DNA from: Enterobacter cloacae complex sp. ECNIH7
GTDB taxonomy: Bacteria > Pseudomonadota > Gammaproteobacteria > Enterobacterales > Enterobacteriaceae
Direction of reading: 5' to 3'
Assembly (NCBI RefSeq): GCF_002208095.1
Contig: NZ_CP017990.1
Coordinates: 1,054,001-1,118,000 of the forward strand
Length of the DNA: 64,000 nt
Both the position numbers and the translations under genes were made by a program. Below the pieces are notes generated by a model. The model saw only the letters and a list, made by a program, of their open reading frames with translations, was not told where the DNA came from and searched no databases. Of the stretch, positions 49,441-61,732 are shown one piece after another (positions within the stretch are counted from its first letter, which is position 1; every line of letters begins with the position of its first letter).

Positions 49441-49730
49441 GCTTACAGCGATGCCCTGGTCCGGCTGTAAATCGCCGAAGCGTTTCCGTAAGGCCGGGGC
49501 GAGGCGCAGGGATGCGCCGAGAGGGCGGGGCATGCATGGGTGCAGGCTCATGCCCGACCCGATAGCCTGAAGGAATAAGCTGAGGGCACCGCGAAGCGGC
49601 GATTTACCGCCGGGAGCCCGGGTCGCCAGGGTGGTGGCGACTGAGCCGCCCTGGCACGTTCACAGGCCATGGCATTACAGAGTAGCAAGGAACATGAAGT
49701 GAACGGAATTACCCCAATAGCCGCATGTTT
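49441..49730 (+). repeat. structured dispersed element, copy 2
   Basis: A near-twin of 11266-11556. Conserved parts: AGCGATGCCCTGGTCCGGCT near the start, CGGCG/CGCCG hairpin, GCCAGGGTGG (49625-49634) with CCGCCCTGGC (49646-49655), where one A-to-G change leaves a G-U pair, and CGTTCAC (49657-49663) with GTGAACG (49699-49705). The variable middle has a different sequence but still a stem, GGGCATG/CATGCCC. It fills most of the 534-bp proY-malZ gap; the first 80 bp of that gap show nothing. Confidence 0.75.
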
Positions 49731-49767
49731 CCCCCTCACCCAAGCCCTCTCCCTCAAGGGAGAGGGA
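49731..49767. repeat. dispersed palindromic repeat (copy 7)
   Basis: CCCCCTCACCC, then AAGCCCTCTCCC facing GGGAGAGGGA, immediately after structured element copy 2, as copy 2 of the palindrome follows structured element copy 1. Confidence 0.8.
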
Positions 49768-49789
49768 GCCGTCCGTGCGGGCATTATTA

Positions 49790-49841
49790 CCTCCTCCCCC
49801 GTCCTCCTCCCCCAATAAATCACGTCATGGTGAGCTATCCT
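49790..49841 (+). promoter_or_regulatory. two MalT boxes and -10 of malZ
   Basis: CCTCCTCCCC occurs at 49790-49799 and 49803-49812, the exact reverse complement of the MalT consensus GGGGA(G/T)GAGG, twice in the same orientation 13 bp apart. TATCCT (49836-49841) is a fitting -10, placing the nearer box close to -40 from the expected start. malZ belongs to the MalT regulon in E. coli. Confidence 0.85.
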
Positions 49842-49890
49842 TAACCACCCTGTGGCAAGGTGACGTCAATTTCATCAAAGGGGATTCGTG

Positions 49891-51708
49891 ATGTTAAACG
49901 CCTGGCACCTTCCGGTTGCCCCATTTGTTAAGCAAAACAAAGACAACCTTGTGATTACGCTCTGGCTGGCGGGGGAAAATCAGCCTGAACGCGTGACGCT
50001 CCGCGCCGAAATAGATAACGAAGAGACCGGGTTGAAAATGCACAGGCTGCGCAGCCAGCCGCTGCCGGGGATAACGGCGTGGCGAGCAAATATCGACCTG
50101 AGCAGCGGGCAGCCGCGTCGCCGCTACAGCTTCAAACTGCTGTGGAATAACCGCCAGCTGTGGTTTACCCCGCAGGGGTTTAGCCGTTTCCCGCCCGCAC
50201 GGCTGGAGCAGTTCGCGGTCGATTACCCGGATAACGGCCCGCAGTGGGTTAACGATCAGGTGTTTTACCAGATTTTCCCGGACCGTTTTGCGCGCAGCGA
50301 AAAACGCACTGCCGACCAGGATAAGATCTATCACCACCATGCGGCGGGCCACGACATTATCCTGAAAGCGTGGGATGAGCCCTTAACCGCGCAGGCGGGC
50401 GGATCCACTTTTTACGGCGGCGATCTCGACGGCATCAGCGAAAAGCTGCCGTACCTGAAAAAGCTCGGCGTGACGGCGCTGTATCTCAACCCGGTGTTTA
50501 AAGCCCCGAGCGTGCACAAATACGATACCGAAGATTATCGCCACGTTGACGCCCAGTTTGGCGGTGACGAGGCGCTGCTGCGCCTGCGTAAGAACACCCA
50601 AAACGAAGGCATGCGCCTGATTCTGGACGGCGTGTTCAACCACAGCGGAGATTCGCACGCCTGGTTTGACCGTCATAACCAGTCGATGGGCGGGGCATGT
50701 CATAACCCGGAGTCGCCGCAGCGCGACTGGTACAGCTTTAACGAGGAGGGCCGCGCGCTGGACTGGCTGGGTTACGCCAGCCTGCCGAAGCTGGATTTCC
50801 AGTCGCCAACGCTCGTGAATGAAATCTACGGCGGTGAAGACAGCATCGTCCGTCACTGGCTGAAGGCGCCGTGGAATATGGACGGCTGGCGTCTGGACGT
50901 AGTGCATATGCTCGGCGAAGCGGGCGGGGCGCGGAATAACCTTCAGCACGTCGCCGGGATTACGCGCTCGGCAAAAGCGGCCCAGCCAGAGGCGTTCGTC
51001 TTTGGCGAGCACTTTGGCGACGCGCGCCAGTGGCTGCAGAACGATGCGGAAGATGCGGCGATGAACTATCGCGGCTTTACCTTCCCGCTGTGGGGATTCC
51101 TCGCTAACACCGACATCTCCTACGATCCGAATCATATCGACGCTGAAACCTGCATGGCGTGGATGGAGAACTATCGCGCCGGTCTGTCTCATCAGCAGCA
51201 GCTGCGGATGTTCAACCAGCTCGATAGCCACGATACCGCCCGCTTTAAATCCCTGCTCGGCAAGGATGTGGCGCGTCTGCCGCTGGCGGTGACCTGGCTC
51301 TTCACCTGGCCGGGCGTGCCGTGCATCTATTATGGAGACGAAGTGGGGCTGGACGGCAACAACGATCCGTTCTGCCGGAAAACCTTCCCGTGGGAGCCAG
51401 AGAAGCAGGACAAGGTGCTGTTCAGCCTGTATCAGCGGCTGGCGAAGCTGCGTAAGCAGAGTCTCGCCCTTCGCTACGGCGGCTGTCAGGTGGTGTACGC
51501 CCACGATAACGTGGTGGTGTTTGCTCGCGTCTACAATCAGCAGCGCGTGCTGGTGGCCATTAACCGGGGCGAAGCCTGCGAAGTGGTGCTGGATGATTCA
51601 CCGCTGCTGAAGGTGGCGGCGTGGAAGAATAAAGAGGGCAAGGCAACGATACAGGACGGCGTGCTGGCGCTGCCTGCGGTATCCGCGACGATCTGGTTCG
51701 GCAGCTAA
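49891..51708 (+). CDS. malZ: maltodextrin glucosidase MalZ
   Basis: A 605-residue cytoplasmic GH13 enzyme releasing glucose from maltodextrins. The start is ATG 49891 ([12 protein letters not shown]), three bases after an in-frame GTG. An N-terminal starch-binding-like domain (1-110) precedes the barrel. Catalytic residues lie in [10 protein letters not shown] (nucleophile Asp), [10 protein letters not shown] (Glu) and [11 protein letters not shown] (Asp). Length equals E. coli. It is single and controlled by the upstream MalT boxes. Confidence 0.97.
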   Translation: MLNAWHLPVAPFVKQNKDNLVITLWLAGENQPERVTLRAEIDNEETGLKMHRLRSQPLPGITAWRANIDLSSGQPRRRYSFKLLWNNRQLWFTPQGFSRFPPARLEQFAVDYPDNGPQWVNDQVFYQIFPDRFARSEKRTADQDKIYHHHAAGHDIILKAWDEPLTAQAGGSTFYGGDLDGISEKLPYLKKLGVTALYLNPVFKAPSVHKYDTEDYRHVDAQFGGDEALLRLRKNTQNEGMRLILDGVFNHSGDSHAWFDRHNQSMGGACHNPESPQRDWYSFNEEGRALDWLGYASLPKLDFQSPTLVNEIYGGEDSIVRHWLKAPWNMDGWRLDVVHMLGEAGGARNNLQHVAGITRSAKAAQPEAFVFGEHFGDARQWLQNDAEDAAMNYRGFTFPLWGFLANTDISYDPNHIDAETCMAWMENYRAGLSHQQQLRMFNQLDSHDTARFKSLLGKDVARLPLAVTWLFTWPGVPCIYYGDEVGLDGNNDPFCRKTFPWEPEKQDKVLFSLYQRLAKLRKQSLALRYGGCQVVYAHDNVVVFARVYNQQRVLVAINRGEACEVVLDDSPLLKVAAWKNKEGKATIQDGVLALPAVSATIWFGS

Positions 51709-51796
51709 GACCTGCTAATGTTTCCACCTTTTAAGATGGCGCAAATGCAACTATTTGTGTCAATCTTAACGGATCGTTTACGGTGAAGGTGGAAAC

Positions 51797-54412
51797 ATGG
51801 ACGAGCTTTACATCCTTGGCTGTTTGTTCCTGGTTTTTGCGCTGGTGGTGGCACCCGTGCTTGCGGTTATCGGCTTTAACCGAAGTACGGCGGCTCGACA
51901 GGAGATCGCCCGGCTACGCCAGCGCATTGAGGCGCTTGAGCAGCGCGGCGCGAATGAGATAGCGCCAGAGCCGGTGCAGTCTGCCGCTCCGGCGGTCGTG
52001 ACCGCGCCGGTGGTTGAAGATGCTCCCGCGCCTGTCGACCCCTGGCGTTCCGATACTCCCGCTGCCGTGGCAGAACCCGCTCCGGCCCCGACGCCTGCGG
52101 CAAAACAGCCTTCTGCCTTTGGCGGTATACTGACGTCGCTGGTGCGCTGGTTTATGCAGGGTAACCCGCTGGCGAAGCTTGGGATCCTGCTGCTCTTCCT
52201 CGGTCTTTCATTCCTGCTGCGCTATACCGTGGAACATTCCCTGTTCCCGCTTGAGCTGCGCCTCGTGGCAACGGCGCTGTTTGCCATCGTCCTGCTGGTG
52301 GTCGGGTGGCGGCTGCGGCATAAGCAGCGTGTCTATGCGCTGATCCTCCAGGGCGGGGCGACCGGCGTGCTCTACCTGACGGTGTTTGGTGCCTTTCGGC
52401 TCTGGCAAATGCTGCCGATGACGCTGGCCTTTGCGCTTCTGGTGGTGATTTGCGCGGCGAGCGTCGGGCTGGCGGTGCTGCAGAAGGCGCTGAGCCTGGC
52501 CATGCTGGCGAGCCTCGGTGGGTATCTGGCGCCGCTGCTCTTGTCTACCGGGGGCGGCAGCTTTGTGGCGCTGTTCTCTTTCTATCTCCTGCTTTCCATC
52601 GGCATTCTCGCTATCAGCATCTGGCAGCACTGGCGCGAGCTGAATCTGCTCGGGCTACTGTTTACGTTCGGCGTGGGCGGCCTGTGGGGGCTGAATGACT
52701 ACCAGCCTGAAGACTATTGGGTCTGCCAGCTGTTCCTGATTGCCAATACGCTGATATTCGGCGTCCTGAGCGTGGTTCTGTCGCTGCGGGCGCAGGAGAA
52801 AGGGAAGCAAATTATTGACGGCGTGCTGCTGTTTGCTCCGCCGCTGATCGGTTTCGGGATGCAGTACGGCATGACCCGGCACTGGGAATATGGACCGGCC
52901 CTGAGCGCGCTGGGCTACGGCGCATTTTATCTTACCCTCGCGTTCCTTGCGCTGCGGCGCTATCCCTCTATCGGGCGACCTCTGGTCATGGCGGCGCTGG
53001 CAATCGGCGGCGGATTTGCCACGCTCGCCATTCCGCTGGCGCTGTCTGCGCGCTGGACGGCGATGGCCTGGGCGCTGGAAGGGCTGGGTATCCTCTGGCT
53101 GGGCGTACAGCAGAACCAGCGTCGCATGAGCTATAGCGGGACGGCGCTGCTGGTGCTGGCGCTCGGCAGCGCGCTGTGGGCGCAAACGAACGGCGTTACG
53201 TCCCTGAGCCTGCTGCTGATCTTCACCATCCTCAGTCTTTGCTGGCTGGCTGCGGCCTGGCTGTGGCGGACTCTCTTTCTGCCGGTCAGCTGGGCGCTGC
53301 TGGCAGGCGGGCTGCTGTTCTGGCTCGTGGCGCTATTAGGTGCATCGCGGCTGGCACTGACGAAGGAATTACCGATTCTGGCGGGCGTGCTGGCGCTGAC
53401 GGCGGCATCGGTCTGGGGCTGGCGGCAGGCGGCTGCTCGCCTGGCGTGGCGGGAGCTGGATGCCAGCAAATGGCTGCTGTGGCCGGTTATGCTGCTGATG
53501 GTGGGTTATCAGCTCTGGCACCAGCAGATCGTTGCCGCCGGCTGGTCAAATCTCGCCTGGTGCGTTGCGCTTCCTGCCGCGCTGATGCTGCTGCGGCGCG
53601 ACGGTGAAAGACTCCTGCCGCGCATCGCGATGGGGCTGCATCTGTCGCTGTTCTGGATGATTTTGCTGGCGCTGGCCGCGGAGCTTTACTGGTTTGCCCG
53701 GTCGTTGCCGTGGGGCATGGCGGCCTGGGGCAGCGGATTAGCGATGGCCGCAGGCGGCGGGGTGATTATGGCGCTTTCTGCAGCCGTACGGCGTCGCGGG
53801 TGGCCGTTCCGGGAGTGGCCTGCGCTCTACGCCTGCCTGGCGCCGATCCCTGCCGTCGTGGCGCTGCTGGTACTGCTGGTGGTGACCAATTTCCAGGACG
53901 GCGTGGTCTATCGTCAGACCTGGCTGCCGCTGGTAAACCCGCTTGAGGAAGGCGCGGCGTTCGCGCTGCTGGGGCTGGTCGTCTTTTATCGGGCGGGGGA
54001 TCGCTACTACCCGGCGTGGCTCTCGCAGGCCCGCCCGTGGCCTGCCGTTGCGCTGATGGCGTTTGGCTTCTGGTGGCTGAACGGCGCGCTGATGCGCGCC
54101 CTGGCCTGGTACGGCGACGTGGCCTGGAATATGGCATCGCTGTGGGATTCGCGGCTTATCCAGACCAGTTTTGCCCTGTTCTGGATGCTGAGCGCGCTGG
54201 TGGTCATGATCCATGCCACCCGTCGGGCTTCCCGGCAGGAGTGGCTCTGCGGTGCCGCGCTGCTGGGCGTGGTGATGGTTAAACTGATGCTGGTGGACAG
54301 CGCGGGCGGAGGCGGTTTGTCGCGCGCGGTGGCGTTTATCGGCGTGGCGATTCTGGTTCTGATCGTGGGGTATTTCTCACCGCTACCGCCCAAAACAGGA
54401 GATGAAAAATGA
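51797..54412 (+). CDS. DUF2339 polytopic membrane protein
   Basis: An 871-residue protein. An N-terminal helix (LYILGCLFLVFALVVAPVLA) precedes a short coiled coil (RQEIARLRQRIEALEQR) and an Ala/Pro-rich linker (about 55-105). After that come some 25 hydrophobic segments, beginning WFMQGNPLAKLGILLLFLGL, the DUF2339 hallmark. There is no enzymatic motif. It overlaps the DUF3999 gene by 4 nt (ATGA), so the two act together. Possibly an envelope transporter or a membrane-assembly factor; function unknown. E. coli K-12 lacks the pair here. Confidence 0.82.
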   Translation: MDELYILGCLFLVFALVVAPVLAVIGFNRSTAARQEIARLRQRIEALEQRGANEIAPEPVQSAAPAVVTAPVVEDAPAPVDPWRSDTPAAVAEPAPAPTPAAKQPSAFGGILTSLVRWFMQGNPLAKLGILLLFLGLSFLLRYTVEHSLFPLELRLVATALFAIVLLVVGWRLRHKQRVYALILQGGATGVLYLTVFGAFRLWQMLPMTLAFALLVVICAASVGLAVLQKALSLAMLASLGGYLAPLLLSTGGGSFVALFSFYLLLSIGILAISIWQHWRELNLLGLLFTFGVGGLWGLNDYQPEDYWVCQLFLIANTLIFGVLSVVLSLRAQEKGKQIIDGVLLFAPPLIGFGMQYGMTRHWEYGPALSALGYGAFYLTLAFLALRRYPSIGRPLVMAALAIGGGFATLAIPLALSARWTAMAWALEGLGILWLGVQQNQRRMSYSGTALLVLALGSALWAQTNGVTSLSLLLIFTILSLCWLAAAWLWRTLFLPVSWALLAGGLLFWLVALLGASRLALTKELPILAGVLALTAASVWGWRQAAARLAWRELDASKWLLWPVMLLMVGYQLWHQQIVAAGWSNLAWCVALPAALMLLRRDGERLLPRIAMGLHLSLFWMILLALAAELYWFARSLPWGMAAWGSGLAMAAGGGVIMALSAAVRRRGWPFREWPALYACLAPIPAVVALLVLLVVTNFQDGVVYRQTWLPLVNPLEEGAAFALLGLVVFYRAGDRYYPAWLSQARPWPAVALMAFGFWWLNGALMRALAWYGDVAWNMASLWDSRLIQTSFALFWMLSALVVMIHATRRASRQEWLCGAALLGVVMVKLMLVDSAGGGGLSRAVAFIGVAILVLIVGYFSPLPPKTGDEK

Positions 54413-55794
54413 AATGGATGAAAGCGGTAGCCTGTACCGCGCTGCTGGCGCTTTCCGGCCCGGCGTTCTGCGACGAGGGACAAACGGAATCGCCCCGGGA
54501 CTATGCCTTTGGTCTTTCACTGGATACGTCTGTTCCCTCCCAGTGGTATCGGGTGCTGCTGCCGCTCGCCGTCTATGAGCAAAGTACGTCGCCGGATCTG
54601 CATGATGTCCGCGTCTTTAACCAGTCGGGCGAGCCGGTTCCCTTCAGCCTGGTCAGCGCGACGCGTCCGCAGACGCCAGCGCAATCCACTCCGCTGCGCC
54701 TCTTCCCGCTGGACGCCTCGCCGCTTGCGGCTTCGCAAGGATCCGGTGACAGCGATAAGATCCTGCTCCGTTCCGGAAACGGCGTTGAGATTGTGCTGGA
54801 GGGGCAAAAAGCCGCCGCAGCCGGGCAACATTATCTGCTGACCCTGCCGGAGCATGCGACGGGGGAGCTCGCCATATCCCAGCTGCAGCTGCTCTGGAAT
54901 ACTCCGCAGACGCCGTGGCAGGGGACGGCGTCGGTCTATTACAGCGAGGATCTTAAGCGCTGGTATACCCTGCGTGAGGATATGCCATTGCTGGACGTCG
55001 TCAGCGGCCAGGACCGTCTTAAGCTCGATCGGATCGATACCGATACGGTTTTATCTCCCGATGCGAATCGCTATCTCATGGTGGTGCTGAATGCGCAGAG
55101 CCAGAGGATAACCTTGACAGGCGTAAACGCAATCAGCGCACCAGCGCAGGCAGCCCCGGAAGCTATCGACCTTGAGGGGGAAGGGGAGCAGCTATCGACA
55201 AGCGAAGCCCAGTGGCACTGGGCGCGCCCGCAGCCGCTGAGGGCTGTCAGCATCTCACTGAATGGCGATGGCGTCCTTCCCGTGGAGATCGCGTGGCGGA
55301 GTACGGAAAAAGACGCATGGCATCCTCTGAAGAAAGAGGTCCTTTACCGTCTTGAGGGAAAAACGTCGCCACCGGTTTCGCTTAACGGGGGCCTGGTGCA
55401 GGCCGTGAAAATCACGACGCTGAATGCGCGTCTGCCAGAATACCTGCCGAGCGTCACGGGACATCGCGACCGCTATGACCTGGTGTTCAACGCGCAGGGG
55501 AAAGCGCCGTACGTGCTCGCCTGGGGCAACGGCGCCGCGAAGCCTGCCAGCGTGGAGCCCGGCATGCTGATCCCGGCCGACCTGCGCAAGACCTATGACA
55601 TGGCGAACCTGCCGCAGGCCGACATTCTGGATGATGTCGCGTTAGGCGGCCAGGAGCGTCTGACCGCTACCTCTGCGGCCGAGCGGGAGAGCAGGATGAA
55701 CACGCTTCTGGTATGGGGCGTGCTGATTGCGGGGGTGATTCTGCTGGCGGGCATGGCCTGGCGCATCTGGCGAGAGACGCAGCGTAAGGCATAA
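54409..55794 (+). CDS. DUF3999 exported, membrane-anchored protein
   Basis: A 461-residue protein with a signal peptide (MKWMKAVACTALLALSGPAF) and one C-terminal helix (TLLVWGVLIAGVILLAGMAW) ending in a basic tail. The periplasmic body is predicted beta-rich, with two consecutive sandwich-like regions. DUF3999 genes usually neighbour DUF2339 genes. Coupled to the upstream gene by ATGA. Likely the periplasmic partner of the polytopic protein; role unknown. Confidence 0.82.
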   Translation: MKWMKAVACTALLALSGPAFCDEGQTESPRDYAFGLSLDTSVPSQWYRVLLPLAVYEQSTSPDLHDVRVFNQSGEPVPFSLVSATRPQTPAQSTPLRLFPLDASPLAASQGSGDSDKILLRSGNGVEIVLEGQKAAAAGQHYLLTLPEHATGELAISQLQLLWNTPQTPWQGTASVYYSEDLKRWYTLREDMPLLDVVSGQDRLKLDRIDTDTVLSPDANRYLMVVLNAQSQRITLTGVNAISAPAQAAPEAIDLEGEGEQLSTSEAQWHWARPQPLRAVSISLNGDGVLPVEIAWRSTEKDAWHPLKKEVLYRLEGKTSPPVSLNGGLVQAVKITTLNARLPEYLPSVTGHRDRYDLVFNAQGKAPYVLAWGNGAAKPASVEPGMLIPADLRKTYDMANLPQADILDDVALGGQERLTATSAAERESRMNTLLVWGVLIAGVILLAGMAWRIWRETQRKA

Positions 55795-55821
55795 AAAAGG
55801 CCCGCATAAGCGGGCCTTTTT
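55793..55821. terminator. bidirectional terminator between DUF3999 and tsaA
   Basis: AAAAAAGGCCCGC-ATAA-GCGGGCC followed by TTTTT: a symmetrical GC stem with A and T tracts on opposite sides, serving the convergent DUF3999 and peroxiredoxin genes. Confidence 0.92.
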
Positions 55822-55836
55822 CGTAAACCGTGCCGA

Positions 55837-56439
55837 TTACAGGCTGGATACGTTCTCAGACAGGTATTTAGCCACGCCGTCTGGAGACGCGTTCATGCCT
55901 TCTTTACCTTTCTCCCACTGAGCCGGGCACACTTCGCCGTGCTCTTCGTGGAACTGCAGCGCGTCAACCATGCGCAGCATTTCGTCGATGTTACGACCCA
56001 GCGGCAGATCGTTCACAACCTGGTGACGAACGATGCCGTTCGCGTCGATCAGGAAGGAACCGCGCAGCGCAACGCCAGCGTCCGGATGTTCGATACCGTA
56101 AGCCTGCTGGATTTCGCGTTTGATGTCCGCAACCATTGCGTATTTCACCGCACCGATGCCGCCTTTGTCGACAGGGGTGTTACGCCATGCGTTGTGTACA
56201 AATTCAGAGTCGAAGGAGACGCCAACAACTTCCACGCCACGCTTCTGGAATTCTTCATAACGTTTGTCGAAGGCAATCAGCTCAGACGGGCAAACGAAAG
56301 TGAAGTCCATTGGCCAGAAGAACAGAACGGTCGCTTTACCGTTGGTGTGCTGTTTGAAGTTGAAGTTTTCAACGATTTCACCGTTGCCCAGAACTGCTGC
56401 AGCTGTAAAATCCGGAGCCGGACGAGTTACCAGAACCAT
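55837..56439 (-). CDS. tsaA: 2-Cys peroxiredoxin (peroxiredoxin C, TsaA type)
   Basis: A 200-residue cytoplasmic typical 2-Cys peroxiredoxin reducing H2O2 and organic peroxides. Peroxidatic C50 in PMDFTFVCPSEL, resolving C171 in GEVCPAQW, the catalytic Thr two residues before C50, and the C-terminal YLSENV region. It is distinct from AhpC (187 residues in E. coli). Related genes called tsaA occur in Salmonella and Klebsiella; E. coli K-12 lacks it at malZ-acpH. An OxyR site was looked for upstream but not recognised. Confidence 0.9.
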   Translation of the reverse strand: MVLVTRPAPDFTAAAVLGNGEIVENFNFKQHTNGKATVLFFWPMDFTFVCPSELIAFDKRYEEFQKRGVEVVGVSFDSEFVHNAWRNTPVDKGGIGAVKYAMVADIKREIQQAYGIEHPDAGVALRGSFLIDANGIVRHQVVNDLPLGRNIDEMLRMVDALQFHEEHGEVCPAQWEKGKEGMNASPDGVAKYLSENVSSL

Positions 56440-56566
56440 ATGATTCTCCTGTAGATACTAAGGTTATTTGGAACGCAACGCGAGCCAGTATAGAGAGTGT
56501 TCATGGATAAGACAAAGAGGTGGTGACAATCGTTCCGCCAGCTTTTACCTATCAATACGAATTCTG

Positions 56567-57148
56567 TCAAAGCTGTTTGTTTTTCGCCTGCGCCATCATG
56601 CGCGGGTAAAACTGCCAGAAACGCGCTTCCAGCGCATCGTAATGTTCATCCAGGTCATACCAGGAGTCCCGCAGCGCATCCAGTCGCGGTCGGCGGCTCG
56701 CCATCCCGTTCAACACGTTCTGAATGAAGTCCATCTCGCGATAGCGCTCCAGCCAGCGTTCCGACCATAAATAGTTATTCAGATTCACAAAGCGCGGCGG
56801 CGAGTCGGGCAGAATGATCGACACCTGCTGGTGGGCATAGCGCACAAACGCCGGCAAGGGCATCTCCGGCGACAGCTGTTCCCAGTGGCGCGACAGAAAG
56901 TGGTCCCACATCACGTCGAGCGTGATCGGCGCAACGCGGCGCGTTTCAGGGCGAAACCACGCTTTAGCTTCCGTCACTTCCGGCAGCTTATCCGTCAGCA
57001 CGTCGATGCGGCGGTGCATAAAAATCCCGTCGACAACCTCAGGGGAATAGTCCTCAGCGGGGTTGCCGCGTACGAAATCGGCCAGCAAATTGCCGGACAG
57101 GGAGCTGTCAGCGAGGTGAGCGAGATGCAGGTGAGCGAGAAAATTCAT
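56567..57148 (-). CDS. acpH: acyl carrier protein phosphodiesterase AcpH
   Basis: A 193-residue HD-like metalloenzyme removing 4'-phosphopantetheine from acyl carrier protein. The start [20 protein letters not shown] at 57148 and the length match E. coli; the upstream 13 codons are rejected. The conserved [12 protein letters not shown] and [10 protein letters not shown] supply metal-binding residues. Divergent from queA. Confidence 0.95.
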   Translation of the reverse strand: MNFLAHLHLAHLADSSLSGNLLADFVRGNPAEDYSPEVVDGIFMHRRIDVLTDKLPEVTEAKAWFRPETRRVAPITLDVMWDHFLSRHWEQLSPEMPLPAFVRYAHQQVSIILPDSPPRFVNLNNYLWSERWLERYREMDFIQNVLNGMASRRPRLDALRDSWYDLDEHYDALEARFWQFYPRMMAQAKNKQL

Positions 57149-57240
57149 GCGTTTTATTTGTCCGGGGGCGGCTAGTTGTTGCAGCAAAAGGGTGTGAGCA
57201 CTAGACTATGCCGCCTGTTTTTAAGTCACGAGTATACGTC

Positions 57241-59492
<2,252 letters not shown>

Positions 59493-59514
59493 TTTTAATA
59501 ATGAGGGAATTTGA

Positions 59515-59847
59515 ATGAGCTTTTTTATTTCTGATGCGGTAGCGGCAACAGGTGCTCCAGCGCAGGGCAGCCCGATGTCTCTGATTCTGATGCTGGTTGT
59601 GTTCGGTCTGATCTTCTACTTCATGATCCTGCGTCCACAGCAGAAGCGCACCAAAGAGCACAAAAACCTGATGAACTCCATTGCGAAAGGCGATGAAGTA
59701 CTGACTAACGGTGGTCTGGTGGGTCGCGTAACCAAAGTGGCTGAAAATGGCTACATTGCTATCGCCCTGAACGACACCACTGAAGTGGTCATCAAACGTG
59801 ACTTCGTAGCTGCCGTTCTGCCGAAAGGCACCATGAAGGCGCTGTAA
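59515..59847 (+). CDS. yajC: Sec translocon accessory protein YajC
   Basis: A 110-residue inner-membrane protein with one helix (MSLILMLVVFGLIFYFMILR) and a soluble tail, the partner of SecDF at the translocon. 22 bp after tgt and 27 bp before secD. Length equals E. coli. Confidence 0.97.
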   Translation: MSFFISDAVAATGAPAQGSPMSLILMLVVFGLIFYFMILRPQQKRTKEHKNLMNSIAKGDEVLTNGGLVGRVTKVAENGYIAIALNDTTEVVIKRDFVAAVLPKGTMKAL

Positions 59848-59874
59848 TCCCAACTTTTCCCAAAGGGAACTGCC

Positions 59875-61722
59875 GTGTTAAACCGTTATCCTTTGTGGAA
59901 GTACATCATGCTGGTCGTCGTGATTCTCGTCGGCCTGCTGTACGCGCTTCCCAACCTGTATGGTGAGGATCCGGCTGTTCAAATCACTGGCGCGCGCGGT
60001 GTCGCCGCCAGTGAGCAAACGCTGATCCAGGTCCAGAAAACGTTACAAGAAGAAAAAATTACCGCTAAGTCTGTGGCTCTGGAAGAGGGTGCAATTCTTG
60101 CTCGCTTCGACACCACCGACACGCAGCTCCGCGCTCGCGAAGCGCTGATGGGCGTGCTGGGTGACAAATACGTCGTGGCGCTTAACCTTGCCCCTGCAAC
60201 CCCGCGTTGGCTGGCTGCGATGAAAGCAGAGCCAATGAAACTCGGCCTTGACCTGCGTGGCGGCGTTCACTTCCTGATGGAAGTGGATATGGATACCGCG
60301 CTTGGCAAGCTGCAGGAACAGAATATTGACAGCCTGCGCAGCGATCTGCGTGATAAAGGCATCGCTTATACCACCGTGCGTAAAGAAGATAACTACGGCA
60401 TGAGCATCACGTTCCGCGACAGCGCGGCGCGCGATCAGGCTGTAGATTATCTGACCCAACGTCACCGTGACCTGGTAATCACCTCTCAGGGCAGCAACCA
60501 GCTGCGCGCGGTGATGACCGATGCGCGTCTGAAAGAAGCGCGTGAATATGCCGTTCAGCAGAACATCAACATTCTGCGTAACCGTGTAAACCAGCTGGGC
60601 GTGGCTGAGCCGCTGGTACAGCGTCAGGGTGCTGACCGTATCGTGGTTGAACTGCCGGGTATCCAGGATACCGCGCGTGCGAAAGAGATTCTGGGTGCGA
60701 CCGCAACCCTGGAATTCCGTCTGGTGAACTCCAACGTCGATCAGTCCGCTGCTGCCGCAGGGCGTATTCCGGGTGACTCCGAAGTAAAACAGACCCGCGA
60801 AGGTCAGCCAGTAGTGCTGTACAAACGCGTGATTCTGACCGGTGACCACATCACCGACTCCACGTCGAGCCAGGACGAATACAACCAGCCGCAGGTTAAC
60901 ATCTCGCTGGATAGCGCGGGTGGTAACATCATGTCTAACTTCACCAAGGACAACATCGGTAAACCGATGGCGACCCTTTTCGTGGAGTACAAAGACAGCG
61001 GTAAGAAAGATGCAAATGGTCGTGCGGTGCTGGTGAAAGAGGAAGAGGTGATTAACATCGCCAATATCCAGTCTCGTCTGGGTAACAGCTTCCGTATCAC
61101 CGGTATCAACAACCCGAACGAAGCGCGTCAGCTCTCCCTGCTGCTGCGTGCCGGTGCGCTGATTGCGCCAATTCAGATTGTTGAAGAACGTACCATTGGT
61201 CCAACTCTGGGTATGCAAAACATTCAGCAGGGTCTGGAAGCGTGTCTGGCCGGTCTGGTGGTCTCTATCCTCTTCATGATCTTCTTCTACAAGAAGTTTG
61301 GTCTGATTGCGACCTCCGCGCTGATTGCCAACCTGGTGCTGATCATCGGGATTATGTCCCTGCTGCCGGGGGCGACGCTGACCATGCCTGGGATTGCGGG
61401 TATCGTTCTTACTCTTGCGGTGGCGGTCGACGCCAACGTACTGATTAACGAACGTATCAAAGAAGAGTTGAGTAACGGTCGCTCTATTCAGCAGGCGATT
61501 GACGAAGGCTATAAAGGCGCGTTCAGCTCCATCTTCGATGCGAACGTAACAACACTGATTAAGGTTCTTATCCTGTATGCAGTGGGGACTGGTGCGATCA
61601 AAGGCTTTGCGATTACAACCGGTATCGGTGTCGCAACGTCAATGTTTACCGCTATTGTCGGCACCCGTGCCATCGTGAACCTGCTGTACGGCGGCAAGCG
61701 CGTCAAAAAGCTGTCTATCTGA
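59875..61722 (+). CDS. secD: protein translocase subunit SecD
   Basis: A 615-residue RND-type protein that uses the proton gradient to help export through SecYEG. GTG start at 59875 behind AAAGGGAAC. One N-terminal helix, a large periplasmic P1 head ([20 protein letters not shown]), then five helices with the conserved [12 protein letters not shown] and [17 protein letters not shown]. Same operon as yajC and secF. Confidence 0.98.
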   Translation: MLNRYPLWKYIMLVVVILVGLLYALPNLYGEDPAVQITGARGVAASEQTLIQVQKTLQEEKITAKSVALEEGAILARFDTTDTQLRAREALMGVLGDKYVVALNLAPATPRWLAAMKAEPMKLGLDLRGGVHFLMEVDMDTALGKLQEQNIDSLRSDLRDKGIAYTTVRKEDNYGMSITFRDSAARDQAVDYLTQRHRDLVITSQGSNQLRAVMTDARLKEAREYAVQQNINILRNRVNQLGVAEPLVQRQGADRIVVELPGIQDTARAKEILGATATLEFRLVNSNVDQSAAAAGRIPGDSEVKQTREGQPVVLYKRVILTGDHITDSTSSQDEYNQPQVNISLDSAGGNIMSNFTKDNIGKPMATLFVEYKDSGKKDANGRAVLVKEEEVINIANIQSRLGNSFRITGINNPNEARQLSLLLRAGALIAPIQIVEERTIGPTLGMQNIQQGLEACLAGLVVSILFMIFFYKKFGLIATSALIANLVLIIGIMSLLPGATLTMPGIAGIVLTLAVAVDANVLINERIKEELSNGRSIQQAIDEGYKGAFSSIFDANVTTLIKVLILYAVGTGAIKGFAITTGIGVATSMFTAIVGTRAIVNLLYGGKRVKKLSI

Positions 61723-61732
61723 GGAGTGCGTT

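Noticed and set aside
49238..49570. 110-codon open frame after proY
   Set aside because: It begins inside proY in another frame and runs into the dispersed element without any family resemblance.
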